64,000 nucleotides of DNA from Lutibacter sp. (GCA_027449025.1 DAIDMK010000005.1:62001-126000), one strand, 5' to 3'. Numbered from the stretch's first letter, positions 27,677-36,739 are shown. The notes: generated from the sequence alone by a model not told the origin. Program-made: numbers and translations.

Positions 27677-28348
27677 TTAATATCGAAGTCTAAACTTAAT
27701 ATAAGTAATTGGTTTGTCTTTTTCTAAATATTGGCTTTCATAAAAAGTTTGTGTTGAAGTCACTTCTTCTGGCGCGTGAAAATTTTTATAAATATCGTGG
27801 TGCGCATAAATAATTTCATGACCTTCGCCGTGAAGTAAACCTAAGGTATAACCATGCATAAATTCACTATCTGTTTTTAAATGAACGATGCCTTCAGGTA
27901 TTAGAATATGCTGGTATTTTTTTAAGAAATCAGTATTGGTAAGTCTGTGTTTGGTGCGCGTGTATTTAATTTGAGGGTCAGGAAAAGTGATCCATATTTC
28001 AGAGACCTCGCTCTTATTAAAAAGCAAGTCGATGAGCTCAATTTGAGATCTTAAAAAAGCCACATTGGATAAATTTTCTTCTAAAGCTATTTTGGCCCCG
28101 CGCCAAAAACGCGCTCCTTTTATATCTACACCAATATAATTAATGTTTGTGTTTTTACGCGCAAGGGCGATGGTGTATTCGCCTTTTCCGCAGCCTAGCT
28201 CAAGCACAATAGGATTGCTGTTGTTAAAAAGTGTGTGCCAATTTCCTTTTAGGGAAAAACCTTCAATAACTTCTTCTCGTGTTGGTTGAATGACATTGGA
28301 AAATGTTTCGTTTTCACGAAATCTTTTGAGTTTATTTTTGCTCCCCAC
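27677..28348 (-). CDS. trmB: tRNA (guanine-N7)-methyltransferase
   Basis: A 223-residue SAM-dependent enzyme that methylates G46 of tRNA. The SAM-binding motif is LELGCGKGEYTIALA (about residues 48-62), followed by YIGVDIKGARFWRGAK and the family-specific WITFPDPQIKYTRTKHRLT (about 119-137). The C-terminal YESQYLEKDKPITYIKFR is also typical. It stands between the alkyltransferase-like gene and the DUF6341 gene, all minus strand, with gaps of 95 and 42 bases. Confidence 0.94.
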   Translation of the reverse strand: MGSKNKLKRFRENETFSNVIQPTREEVIEGFSLKGNWHTLFNNSNPIVLELGCGKGEYTIALARKNTNINYIGVDIKGARFWRGAKIALEENLSNVAFLRSQIELIDLLFNKSEVSEIWITFPDPQIKYTRTKHRLTNTDFLKKYQHILIPEGIVHLKTDSEFMHGYTLGLLHGEGHEIIYAHHDIYKNFHAPEEVTSTQTFYESQYLEKDKPITYIKFRLRY

Positions 28349-28390
28349 CAGATCTGCTTTTTTGTTAAAAAAATGAAATTATATAAGAAA

Positions 28391-28588
28391 TTATTTGCTT
28401 TCTAATTTTTTGTATTTTTTTAACTGGCCTAGCCAATAGAATAAAGCAATAAATAAAATAGTAATAAAAATCCAACTTACGCTATTTTGAAGCCACCAAT
28501 TGTGCATAGACCGGATGCTATCGTAAGGCACAAATAAAATGTTTTGACAAAATTCACCTATCGCTTTAAAAATATTGTTTGCAATCAT
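28391..28588 (-). CDS. DUF6341-like small membrane protein
   Basis: A 65-residue protein with one clear membrane helix (about residues 38-54). The pattern ILFVPYDSIR, WW, WIF and YWLGQLKKY matches the Flavobacteriia-specific DUF6341 family as I remember it. Function unknown. It is divergent from the DUF6427 gene by 40 bases and close to upp; this grouping recurs in flavobacteria to my recollection. Confidence 0.75.
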   Translation of the reverse strand: MIANNIFKAIGEFCQNILFVPYDSIRSMHNWWLQNSVSWIFITILFIALFYWLGQLKKYKKLESK

Positions 28589-28608
28589 AACTTATTTATA
28601 TTTACAGG

Positions 28609-28616
28609 CAAAAGTA
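28609..28616 (-). promoter_or_regulatory. Probable -7 element of the DUF6341 gene
   Basis: TACTTTTG on the minus strand matches TAnnTTTG, 20 bases before the start codon. No clear counterpart is seen for the divergent plus-strand gene. Confidence 0.45.
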
Positions 28617-28628
28617 TAAAATATAGCA

Positions 28629-29552
28629 ATGATAGCAAATTTTTTCAATAAAACTAAACCAGCAATTGTTTTTAGTGTTGCTGTACTGCTATTTGTCTAT
28701 TATTTTATGGCCACTTTTTTGCTTCATTCCAATCAAATATCGATTTCTTTTTTGATTAAAAAGACAGGATTTTTCTTGTTGCTGGTTTTGTTTTTGCTGA
28801 TTGTAAATTTTATTGTCAAAAAAAACAAGTTGACAAAGGACAATTCATACGGATTGCTTTTAATGGTATTTTTATTGGGAACTTTTCCTGAGGCCATGTT
28901 TTCAACTAACATCATTTTTGCAAATTTTGCATTGATGCTTGGATTTCGGAAAATTTATAGTTTAAAATCTGGTGTTGATACCCACTTGAAGCTTTTTGAC
29001 GCCAGCTTTTGGATTGGTATTGCTACACTTTTTTATTGGTGGAGTATCTTTTTTATATTGTTATTGTATGTAAGCATAATTATATATAAAAAACTTTCGG
29101 CTAAAAATTTATTTATTCCTGTTGTAGGTTTTTTAACGCCAATGCTAATTTATTTCACATATTGCCTTTATTTTGAAAGCATTCCTTTTTTTTACAATAA
29201 TTTTAACTATGAAATTAATTTGGATTTTAATTCGTACGCTTCATTAAAATTATTAATTCCGCTTTTATTTTTAGCAATGGTGTTGGTTTGGAGTCTTTTT
29301 AAGGTGACCCCAAAAGTAGTATCTGTCAGAAATAATTTTAAATTGTCTTGGGAAGTATTAATCAATCATTTGTTAATTTCGGCGGTAATTGTTGTTTTGA
29401 CACCAATTAAAAATGGTTCGGAATTGTTTTTTCTTATTTTTCCTTCTGCAGTGATGGTTGCAAATTTAATGCATCAAATTAAATCTAAAATTATAAAAAA
29501 TACAATTTTATATACCTTTATGCTGATTTCGGTTGTTGTCTATTTTTTATAG
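28629..29552 (+). CDS. DUF6427-like polytopic membrane protein
   Basis: A 307-residue inner-membrane protein with about nine hydrophobic segments and very few charged residues outside the loops. The N-terminus MIANFFNKTKPAIVFSV and the motif FANFALMLGFRKIYSL resemble the flavobacterial DUF6427 family as I remember it. Function unknown. The last 6 bases overlap the end of the convergent upp gene. Its N-terminal MIAN is shared with the divergent small membrane protein. Confidence 0.7.
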   Translation: MIANFFNKTKPAIVFSVAVLLFVYYFMATFLLHSNQISISFLIKKTGFFLLLVLFLLIVNFIVKKNKLTKDNSYGLLLMVFLLGTFPEAMFSTNIIFANFALMLGFRKIYSLKSGVDTHLKLFDASFWIGIATLFYWWSIFFILLLYVSIIIYKKLSAKNLFIPVVGFLTPMLIYFTYCLYFESIPFFYNNFNYEINLDFNSYASLKLLIPLLFLAMVLVWSLFKVTPKVVSVRNNFKLSWEVLINHLLISAVIVVLTPIKNGSELFFLIFPSAVMVANLMHQIKSKIIKNTILYTFMLISVVVYFL

Positions 29553-30197
29553 TTTAATACCAAAAGACAAATCTCCGGCATCACCCAAACCAGGGACAAT
29601 GTATCCTTTTTCGTTTAAATGCTCATCAACTGTGGCAATCCACAATTTGGTTGTTGGCGGGAAGTGATTTTTAATATATTCTATTCCTGGTTTTGCGCCA
29701 ACAACACATGCCAGATGAATCTCTTTTGGTTTTCCATGTTTTTTTAATCCTTCATAAACCGCAGCAATAGATTGGCCAGTTGCCAACATTGGATCGGCTA
29801 AAATCAATGTTTTGCCATCTAAATTTGGTGAAGCGAAATATTCCACTTTAATTTCAAATTCAGCTCCGCTAATGTGTTTTCGATACGCGGATATAAATGC
29901 GTTTTCCGCATCATCAAAATAGTTTAAAAGTCCTGTGTGCAATGGCAAACCCGCTCTTAAAATAGAACACACAACAATATCTTTTTGTGGAATAGGCACT
30001 ATTTTGGTGCCTAAAGGCGTAGAAACAATTTTTTTTTGAAAATCCAACGTTTGACTTATTTCATAGGCTAAAATCTCACCAATTCTTTCAATATTTCGAC
30101 GAAATCGCATGCTATCTTTTTGAATTTCAGTATCTCTAATTTCCGAAATGAACTTATTTAATATGGAATTTTTTTGGTCTAAAACGTTGACAATCAT
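29547..30197 (-). CDS. upp: Uracil phosphoribosyltransferase
   Basis: A 216-residue cytoplasmic salvage enzyme making UMP from uracil and PRPP. The PRPP loop reads ILADPMLATGQS (about residues 131-142), preceded by VCSILRAGLP, and the C-terminal uracil-binding region reads GYIVPGLGDAGDLSFG. Length is normal for the family. It ends convergently with the DUF6427 gene. Confidence 0.95.
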   Translation of the reverse strand: MIVNVLDQKNSILNKFISEIRDTEIQKDSMRFRRNIERIGEILAYEISQTLDFQKKIVSTPLGTKIVPIPQKDIVVCSILRAGLPLHTGLLNYFDDAENAFISAYRKHISGAEFEIKVEYFASPNLDGKTLILADPMLATGQSIAAVYEGLKKHGKPKEIHLACVVGAKPGIEYIKNHFPPTTKLWIATVDEHLNEKGYIVPGLGDAGDLSFGIKL

Positions 30198-30213
30198 AGG
30201 AGGATATTTTTTG

Positions 30214-30221
30214 CAAAAATA
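30214..30221 (-). promoter_or_regulatory. Probable -7 element of upp
   Basis: TATTTTTG on the minus strand matches TAnnTTTG and lies 16 bases before the upp ATG, giving a very short leader. Confidence 0.45.
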
Positions 30222-30291
30222 GGATATAATAATTATAAAATGGGAAAGTTTTGGAGTAAATTTTCAATTATGGAAAGAGGTAAATCAACCA

Positions 30292-31326
30292 TCAACTTAA
30301 AGTTTCCAAAACTTTTTCAATAATTGTTTTTGAGGGAATACTCTGCATAACATCATTATAACCATCACAAACTTTATTGCCATAAATGGAACAGGGAATG
30401 TTTGGGTATTTTTTCAGATCGGGTAAAATGGCATTTTCAAGGGGCTGGCTAAAAGGTGCGAAGCCAGCAAATGGATGGGTAATTCCCCAAATGGTGATGG
30501 TATTTATTCCCAGCATCGCAGCAAAATGGGCGTTTCCTGAATCCATGCTTACCATAACTTCTAAATTCGAAATAAGGCTTAGCTCTTGGTTTAATTTAAG
30601 TTTCCCTGCAACATTTATAGTGTTTTCAAACTTATATGCCAAATTTTCCAAAAGTTCAATTTCTTTTTTACCGCCGCCAAAAAGTATTATTTTGAAGTTT
30701 TGTTTCGACAATTCGTCAATAACTTTTTCCATTAAGTCCAAAGGGTACATTTTAGATTTGTAAGTTGCAAAAGGCGCAATGCCAATCCATTTTGTGTTTT
30801 TTACACCAGTTATTTCGAGAATTTCTGGAGTTAATTCTTTTTTTGCCTGAAATTCTGGAGATGAAAGATCCAAATTAAATCCTAGATTTCTAAAAACATC
30901 GGCATATCTTTCGTGGGTAGATTTTAGTTGTTTAAAAACCTTATTGTTGGTTTGGGTCAAGGCACGCTTTTCACTTCTGCCTTTATCAACAAAAGCTACT
31001 TTTGCCAAGGTCAATTTAAAAAAAGTTCTTAAAACTTTAGAGCGCAAAACGTTATGTAAATCGGCTACAGCATCTATATTTAACGATTTTAATTCCTTGA
31101 AAAGTTTGTAGATACCAAAAAAGCCTTTGTGTTTCCCGTCAACTTCAGCAGCATAAAAAGTAACATTTTTTAATCCATCAAACAAAGGTTTCAAAAAAGG
31201 TTTTGAAAGCACGGTAATTTTTAGGTTTGGATGTTGTTTTTCCAGAGCGTTTAAAACGGGAACCGCCATAGCAACATCGCCCATTGCCGAAAGTCTGATT
31301 ACTAATAAATGCTGTGTATATTCCAA
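30292..31326 (-). CDS. Family 9 glycosyltransferase (heptosyltransferase-like)
   Basis: A 344-residue GT-B fold enzyme of lipopolysaccharide core synthesis type. The N-terminal HLLVIRLSAMGDVAMAVPVL is the GT9 start with the conserved GD. The C-terminal half contains IGIAPFATYKSKMYPLDLM, then MVSMDSGNAHFAAMLGINTI and TIWGITHPFAGFAPFSQP, which form the donor site. It is cytoplasmic, acting at the inner membrane. DUF4254, usually seen beside such enzymes to my recollection, is encoded 11 kb away here. A -7 element TACTTTTG lies at 31356-31363 on the minus strand. Confidence 0.88.
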   Translation of the reverse strand: MEYTQHLLVIRLSAMGDVAMAVPVLNALEKQHPNLKITVLSKPFLKPLFDGLKNVTFYAAEVDGKHKGFFGIYKLFKELKSLNIDAVADLHNVLRSKVLRTFFKLTLAKVAFVDKGRSEKRALTQTNNKVFKQLKSTHERYADVFRNLGFNLDLSSPEFQAKKELTPEILEITGVKNTKWIGIAPFATYKSKMYPLDLMEKVIDELSKQNFKIILFGGGKKEIELLENLAYKFENTINVAGKLKLNQELSLISNLEVMVSMDSGNAHFAAMLGINTITIWGITHPFAGFAPFSQPLENAILPDLKKYPNIPCSIYGNKVCDGYNDVMQSIPSKTIIEKVLETLS

Positions 31327-31355
31327 GATTAAATTGAATTGTCGGTTATTTTATA

Positions 31356-31381
31356 CAAAAGTACTATAGTTTTAGTACAAA
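31356..31381 (-). promoter_or_regulatory. Probable promoter of the GT9 gene
   Basis: TACTTTTG at 31356-31363 on the minus strand, with TTTG at 31378-31381; the spacing of 14 is shorter than the usual 17-23. Confidence 0.4.
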
Positions 31382-31431
31382 AAAGGCATACCAATAGTAT
31401 TAAAAATTCATACTTTAAACCATAAAATGCT

Positions 31432-31439
31432 TAAATTTG
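31432..31439 (+). promoter_or_regulatory. Probable -7 element of yicC-gmk-nadD
   Basis: TAAATTTG matches TAnnTTTG, 18 bases before the yicC ATG. The upstream TTTA is only 14 bases away. Confidence 0.45.
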
Positions 31440-31457
31440 CTTAAATATTATTTTTAG

Positions 31458-32315
31458 ATGATACATTCGATGACCGGTTACGGTAAAACAATACTGCAAC
31501 TTCCAACAAAAAAAATTACGATTGAACTGAAATCGTTAAACAGCAAAAACTTAGATTTAAACATACGTGTTCCTGGTGCTTACAGAGAAAAAGAGTTAGA
31601 TATTCGCAAGCAACTGGCTACTGAACTGGTTAGGGGGAAAATTGATTTCTCTATTTATATTGAAGACAATGGAGGGGAATATTCGTCACAAATCAATGAA
31701 GATATGGTGAAAGAATACATGAACCAATTGCGGAATATTGTGGATTCTGATGAAATTGAATTGCTGAAAATGGCCATTCGCCTGCCCGATTCCTTTAAAT
31801 CTCAACGCGAGGAACTCGACGAGCAGGAATGGAAACAAATTGAGAACGGTATTTTAGAAACCATTGAAAAAATTAATGAATACCGTATTGATGAAGGAAA
31901 AGTACTGTATGATGATTTTGTATTGCGTATTTCTATCATTGAAATATTGTTGGAAAGAGTTGTTGAGTTAGATCCGTTACGCATAGAACAGGTTAAGGGA
32001 AAACTTAGAAAATCAATTGCCGAACTTGAAACAAAAATAGATGAGAGCCGATTTGAGCAGGAGCTCATTTATTATATTGAAAAACTCGATATCACCGAAG
32101 AAAAAGTGCGTTTAAAAAATCATTTGGAATATTTTATCAAAGAACTGAATGAGGATGTTTCTAACGGTAAAAAATTGGCGTTTATTACACAGGAAATTGG
32201 TAGGGAAATTAACACCATCGGCTCAAAATCCAATTTGGCGAATATGCAAAAATTGGTCGTTCAAATGAAAGACGAACTTGAAAAAATAAAGGAACAAAAC
32301 TTAAATGTATTGTAA
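31458..32315 (+). CDS. YicC-family endoribonuclease
   Basis: A 285-residue YicC-type protein. The N-terminus MIHSMTGYGK is the family signature, followed by ITIELKSLNSKNLDLNIRVP. The C-terminal DUF1732 part ends in EIGREINTIGSKSNLANMQK and VVQMKDELEKIKEQNLNVL, highly typical. Members cut RNA, and E. coli YicC has been linked to RyhB turnover. It is followed by gmk, a common pairing. Coiled-coil content is high in the middle. Confidence 0.92.
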   Translation: MIHSMTGYGKTILQLPTKKITIELKSLNSKNLDLNIRVPGAYREKELDIRKQLATELVRGKIDFSIYIEDNGGEYSSQINEDMVKEYMNQLRNIVDSDEIELLKMAIRLPDSFKSQREELDEQEWKQIENGILETIEKINEYRIDEGKVLYDDFVLRISIIEILLERVVELDPLRIEQVKGKLRKSIAELETKIDESRFEQELIYYIEKLDITEEKVRLKNHLEYFIKELNEDVSNGKKLAFITQEIGREINTIGSKSNLANMQKLVVQMKDELEKIKEQNLNVL

Positions 32316-32353
32316 ATAAACAGGAAATCAACAACCTATAAAACCTAAAATCA

Positions 32354-32926
32354 TTGAAAAAAGAGGGGAAACTTATTGTTTTTTCGGCTCCTTCAGGCTC
32401 TGGTAAAACAACAATTGTACATCATTTATTAAGAAAATCCGAATTGAATTTGGATTTCTCTATTTCTGCAACATCACGTGAAAAAAGGGGAAAGGAAATA
32501 GACGGAAAGGATTATTATTTTATTTCTCTGGAAGAATTTCAAAAGCACGTTAAAAAAGGTGATTTTATAGAATGGGAGGAGGTTTACGAAAATAATTATT
32601 ATGGTACCTTAAGAAAGGAAGTTGAGAGAATTTGGGCCTCAGGGAAAAATGTGATTTTTGATATAGATGTTATTGGAGGCTTGAGCATAAAAAACATATT
32701 TCCCGAGCAAACATTGGCTATTTTTGTTAAAAGTCCGTCGATTGACGAAATGGAGCGCCGCCTTAGAAACCGAAATACGGATCGTGAAGAAAAAATTAAA
32801 GAACGTGTTAAAAAGGCAGAAAAGGAATTGAAATTTGCCAAAGATTTTGATGTTATTTTGGTGAATGACAATTTAGGAAAAGCGCAGGAAGAAGCCTATA
32901 ATTTGGTGAAAGAGTTTGTAGGCTAG
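32354..32926 (+). CDS. gmk: Guanylate kinase, TTG start
   Basis: A 190-residue enzyme phosphorylating GMP. P-loop FSAPSGSGKTT is at about residues 10-20. GMP-binding residues lie in SISATSREKRGKEIDGKDY and in FIEWEEVYENNYYGT. Start: the only possible initiator between the in-frame stop TAA at 32339-32341 and the P-loop is TTG at 32354 (TTGAAAAAAGAGG); no ATG or GTG is available. Translation from TTG gives MKKEGKLIVFSAPSGSGKTT, the right N-terminus for the family. It lies 38 bases after yicC and 46 before nadD. Confidence 0.95.
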   Translation: MKKEGKLIVFSAPSGSGKTTIVHHLLRKSELNLDFSISATSREKRGKEIDGKDYYFISLEEFQKHVKKGDFIEWEEVYENNYYGTLRKEVERIWASGKNVIFDIDVIGGLSIKNIFPEQTLAIFVKSPSIDEMERRLRNRNTDREEKIKERVKKAEKELKFAKDFDVILVNDNLGKAQEEAYNLVKEFVG

Positions 32927-32972
32927 ATTTATGATTTATGAATTTTTATTTAACTTTTCTAATTAAACAAAA

Positions 32973-33551
32973 ATGAAAATCGGATTATTTTTTGGCACTT
33001 TTAATCCAATTCATATCGGGCATATGATTATTGCCAATTATATGGTTGAATTTTCTGATTTGGATGAAGTTTGGTTTGTAATAACACCTCGAAGTCCGTT
33101 TAAGTTAAAACAGACTTTGTTAAGCAATCACCACAGGCTGGCTTTGGCAACTATTGCCGTTGAAAATTACCCAAAATTAAAAACATCCGACATAGAATTT
33201 AATCTTCCCGAACCAAATTACACCATCAATACGCTTATACATATAGAAGAGAAATTCCCAGATCACCAATTTTGTTTATTGTTGGGAGAAGATAATTTGA
33301 AGGGATTTCAAAAGTGGAAAAATTACGAAACCATTTTAAAAAATTACGAGTTGTACGTTTATCCAAGAATTTCAAAAGAAAATGTAGATTCACAATTTTT
33401 GAATCACACCAAAATTCATAGGGTAGATGCGCCAATTGTTGAAATTTCATCAACATTTATTCGTAAAGCAATAAGGGATAAAAAGGATATCAGTACTATG
33501 TTGCTACCCCAAGTTTGGAAGTACATCGATGAGATGAACTTTTATAAATAG
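32973..33551 (+). CDS. nadD: Nicotinate-nucleotide adenylyltransferase
   Basis: A 192-residue enzyme of NAD synthesis that joins ATP and nicotinate mononucleotide. GLFFGTFNPIHIGHMIIANY carries the (H/T)xGH nucleotidyltransferase motif near residue 16. WFVITPRSPFKLKQTLLSNH follows, and the C-terminal VEISSTFIRKAIRDKKDIST is the second nucleotide motif. Third gene of yicC-gmk-nadD. Confidence 0.94.
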   Translation: MKIGLFFGTFNPIHIGHMIIANYMVEFSDLDEVWFVITPRSPFKLKQTLLSNHHRLALATIAVENYPKLKTSDIEFNLPEPNYTINTLIHIEEKFPDHQFCLLLGEDNLKGFQKWKNYETILKNYELYVYPRISKENVDSQFLNHTKIHRVDAPIVEISSTFIRKAIRDKKDISTMLLPQVWKYIDEMNFYK

Positions 33552-33639
33552 TAACTTTATAAAAGTTTTAACATGGCTAAACAGATAGTTTAAAATTATT
33601 TATATAAAATTCGCTTTTATTTTATTTTGAAGCATCATT

Positions 33640-34509
33640 ATGGCGATAAACCCAAGAAAAAAGGTCAAATTCAGACAGAAATTAGTTAATAAATACCGAT
33701 TGGTAGTTTTAAATGAAGATACTTTTGAGGAAAAATTATCATTTAAGCTAACCCGACTGAATGTATTTATTTTTGGAACGCTCTTTTCCGTTTTACTTAT
33801 TGTAAGCACCATTTTTTTAATTGCATTTACTTCTTTAAGAGAATATATTCCGGGTTATTCTTCAACAAAATTAAAAAGGGAAGCCACGCAATTGGTCTAT
33901 AAAGTTGATTCCTTAAATCAGGTATTGGAAGTAAACAATATTTATATTCAAAAGGTAAAAGAATTATTGACCGGTGAGATAAAGGAAGTGCAATTCGATA
34001 AGGATTCTGTTTTGAATGTAGTGAAATTTAACAAAGATTCTATGAATTTTGATCCTTCAAGTATAGATTTGGAATTTAGAATGGATGTGGAAAGCGCCGA
34101 CAGATTTAGTATTTTTAACGAAGCAAAAAAAAATACCGATATCGTATTTTTTTCTCCGGTTAAAGGGATTGTGACCGATGGATACAGTCTTAAAAACAAG
34201 CATTTTGCCATTGATATTGCTGTTAAAAAGGGAACACCGGTAAAATCGGTTGCCGACGGAACCATTATTTTTGCAGAATGGACTATGGAAACGGGTTATG
34301 TTGTAATTATTGAACATAGCAAAGGATTTATTTCCGTTTACAAACACAATACCGCACTGCACAAACAACAAGGCGATTTGGTAAAATCGGGTGAAGTGAT
34401 TGCTTCGGCAGGTGATCTGGGCGAATTAAGCACTGGGCCACATTTGCATTTTGAGCTATGGAACGAAGGCTATCCGGTGAATCCAGTTAATTATATAGAT
34501 TTCGAATAA
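33640..34509 (+). CDS. Membrane-anchored M23 peptidase
   Basis: A 289-residue protein with a basic cytoplasmic N-terminus (about 45 residues), one membrane helix (VFIFGTLFSVLLIVSTIFLI, about 47-66), a linker with coiled-coil character, and a C-terminal LytM domain at about 185-285. The metal motif is KHFAIDIAV, where the family has HxxxD, and GPHLHFELW keeps the canonical HxH. It probably cleaves or senses peptidoglycan. The stop codon overlaps the start of the GH3 gene by one base. The overlapping M23-GH3-MOSC order implies a single mRNA. Confidence 0.9.
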   Translation: MAINPRKKVKFRQKLVNKYRLVVLNEDTFEEKLSFKLTRLNVFIFGTLFSVLLIVSTIFLIAFTSLREYIPGYSSTKLKREATQLVYKVDSLNQVLEVNNIYIQKVKELLTGEIKEVQFDKDSVLNVVKFNKDSMNFDPSSIDLEFRMDVESADRFSIFNEAKKNTDIVFFSPVKGIVTDGYSLKNKHFAIDIAVKKGTPVKSVADGTIIFAEWTMETGYVVIIEHSKGFISVYKHNTALHKQQGDLVKSGEVIASAGDLGELSTGPHLHFELWNEGYPVNPVNYIDFE

Positions 34510-36008
34510 TGATAAACATAAAATCGATTTTAGCAAAACCATTCGCAAAGCGCATCGCTGTAAAAATTTATAAACAAAGCAAGAACGCCGTCAAGGTTCA
34601 GGAAAACCTATTAAAAGACCTTGTTTCACAAGCCCAAAACACCACTTTTGGCAAAGACCATAATTTTAGCAAAATCAAATCTTATACGGATTTTAAGAAG
34701 CAAGTTCCCGTTCGTGATTATGAGGCATTAAAACCATATATAGAAAAGGTTGTTGCAGGAGAATCAGATGTTTTATGGAAAGGAAAACCACTTTATTTTG
34801 CAAAAACTTCCGGTACCACATCAGGCGTAAAATACATTCCACTTAGCAAAGAATCGATGCCTATGCACATCAGTGCAGCGCGAAACGCCTTGCTAATGTA
34901 TATTGCCGAAACCAAAAAAGCCGATTTTGTAAATGGAAAAATGATTTTTTTGCAGGGCAGTCCTGAAATGGATGAAAAAAATGGCATAAAAACCGGAAGG
35001 TTATCTGGAATAGCAGCGCATTATGTGCCCAACTATTTAACCAAAAACCGATTGCCAAGCTGGGAAACCAATTGCATTGAAGACTGGGAAACAAAAATTG
35101 AAGCCATTGTTGATGAAACCATCAATGAAAACATGACTTTGATTAGCGGAATTCCTTCATGGGTACAAATGTATTTTGAAAAATTGGTGGAGCGCACTGG
35201 AAAAAAAGTGGGGGATATTTTCCCAAATTTTAACCTGTTTGTTTATGGTGGGGTGAATTTTGAACCGTATCGCAATAAGTTTGAAGATTTAATCGGAAGA
35301 AAAGTGGATACTATTGAGTTGTTTCCTGCTTCCGAAGGGTTTTTTGCTTATCAGGATTCCCAAAATGAAAAGGGAATGTTGTTGTTGGTTGATAACGGAA
35401 TGTTTTATGAATTTATTCCTTCAGATGAATTTTTTGAAGAAAATCCGACCAGAATTTCTTTGGCGGATGTTAAAATTGGCGTTAACTATGTGCTTATTTT
35501 AAATACAAATGCCGGACTTTGGGGCTACGATATTGGCGACACTATTGAGTTTGTTTCCATAAATCCGCACCGAATTAAAGTTACTGGAAGAATCAAGCAT
35601 TTTATTTCTGCATTTGGGGAACACGTGATTGGCAGTGAAGTGGAAAACGCCATAAATAGCCAAACCTCAGGCACAGCAATTGCCATAAATGAATTTACAG
35701 TAGCGCCACAAATTACGCCAAAAAGCGGATTGCCTTATCATGAATGGTTTGTTGAATTTGACAATAAGCCCAATGATTTAGATGATTTTGCAAGAAAGGT
35801 GGACCTTGCTTTGCAACATCAAAACAGTTATTACTTCGATTTAATCAGCGGAAAAATATTGCGACCTTTAAAAATTACTTTGATTGAAAAGGGAGGATTT
35901 AATAAATACATGAAGTCGATTGGGAAATTGGGCGGACAAAATAAAGTGCCACGCTTGTCAAACGACCGAAAAATTGCAAAGGAACTTATAAAATTTGAAG
36001 AAAAATGA
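34509..36008 (+). CDS. GH3-family acyl-adenylate ligase-like protein
   Basis: A 499-residue member of the GH3 family, ANL-like enzymes best known from plants for linking amino acids to hormones. The AMP-binding region reads YFAKTSGTTSGVKYIPLSKE (about residues 96-115), and LFPASEGFFAYQDSQ (about 267-281) with the later GYDIGDTIEFVSINPHRIKV (about 341-360) supply the other ATP-site motifs. Bacteroidota carry GH3 genes whose substrate is unknown. It overlaps the M23 gene by 1 base and the MOSC gene by 4 bases. Confidence 0.88.
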   Translation: MINIKSILAKPFAKRIAVKIYKQSKNAVKVQENLLKDLVSQAQNTTFGKDHNFSKIKSYTDFKKQVPVRDYEALKPYIEKVVAGESDVLWKGKPLYFAKTSGTTSGVKYIPLSKESMPMHISAARNALLMYIAETKKADFVNGKMIFLQGSPEMDEKNGIKTGRLSGIAAHYVPNYLTKNRLPSWETNCIEDWETKIEAIVDETINENMTLISGIPSWVQMYFEKLVERTGKKVGDIFPNFNLFVYGGVNFEPYRNKFEDLIGRKVDTIELFPASEGFFAYQDSQNEKGMLLLVDNGMFYEFIPSDEFFEENPTRISLADVKIGVNYVLILNTNAGLWGYDIGDTIEFVSINPHRIKVTGRIKHFISAFGEHVIGSEVENAINSQTSGTAIAINEFTVAPQITPKSGLPYHEWFVEFDNKPNDLDDFARKVDLALQHQNSYYFDLISGKILRPLKITLIEKGGFNKYMKSIGKLGGQNKVPRLSNDRKIAKELIKFEEK

Positions 36009-36553
36009 GGGTAATTTCTGTCAATATAGGCGAGCGAAAAGTAATGAATTACAAGGGGAAAATTGTTGAAACGGGTATTTTTAAATTCCCTGTAAACCAG
36101 CCCATATTTTTGGGCGCTGAAGATGTTGAAAATGATGCTGTCATAGACAGAAGATACCACGGAGGAGTTGAGAAAGCGGTTTACGGATATTCTCAAAATC
36201 ATTATGCATATTGGAAGGAATTATATCCGAATTTAGACTGGAGTTATGGCATGTTGGGTGAGAATTTAACCATTTCAAATTTGGAAGAAACCAAAATATT
36301 TGTAGGCAATATTTATAAATTAGGTGAAGCCTTGTTGGAAGTAACCAAGCCAAGAGAACCATGTTATAAGCTTGGAATTCGTTTTGGAACTCAGGAAATA
36401 CTAAAACAATATTGGAATTCGACGAAAAGCGGTATTTATTTTAAAGTGCTTCAAACCGGAAATGTAACCGTTGGAGATGAACTGATTCTTGTGAATAAAG
36501 CTGAAAATTCGCCAACAATAGCCAAAGTTTACGACACGAAAAAGGGCAAGTAA
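36005..36553 (+). CDS. MOSC domain protein (YiiM-like)
   Basis: A 182-residue protein. VDRRYHGG-type DRRYHGGVEKAVYGYSQNHY (about residues 44-63) and LDWSYGMLGENLTISNL are typical of MOSC proteins, as are EVTKPREPCYKLGIRFG with the conserved Cys (about 120) that could carry sulfur for molybdenum-cofactor-dependent chemistry. It is cytoplasmic; the substrate is unknown. It starts at an ATGA overlap with the GH3 gene and ends just before a MITE-like element. Confidence 0.9.
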   Translation: MRVISVNIGERKVMNYKGKIVETGIFKFPVNQPIFLGAEDVENDAVIDRRYHGGVEKAVYGYSQNHYAYWKELYPNLDWSYGMLGENLTISNLEETKIFVGNIYKLGEALLEVTKPREPCYKLGIRFGTQEILKQYWNSTKSGIYFKVLQTGNVTVGDELILVNKAENSPTIAKVYDTKKGK

Positions 36554-36558
36554 AAAAA

Positions 36559-36737
36559 TAGGCTGTTTAAAAAAGCATTCATTTTTTAACCGCAAGGGGC
36601 GCTAGGTTTTACGCAAGGAACGCAAAAGAACAGTTTAAAAACTTAAAATTTTGCGAACATTGCGCCTTCTTAGCGAGCTTTGCGGTTAAACCGACTTTTT
36701 AGACCAATTAAATGTTTAAATGGTATTAGACAGCCTA
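36559..36737. mobile_element. MITE-like element with terminal inverted repeats
   Basis: A 179-base non-coding block bounded by TAGGCTGT (36559-36566) and ACAGCCTA (36730-36737), with a second inner inverted repeat AACCGCAAGG (36588-36597) against CTTTGCGGTT (36678-36687). The inside is rich in repeated ACGCAA/GCGCTA words. The element ends two bases before the stop codon of mscL. Related inner sequence is found at 62340-62436. Mobility is inference; no transposase is linked. Confidence 0.5.
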
Positions 36738-36739
36738 GT

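Noticed and set aside
36570-36720. CRISPR-like repetition of ACGCAA/GCGC words
   Set aside because: Repeat units are unequal, arranged as inverted repeats and have no regular spacers; it fits a MITE-like palindromic element.
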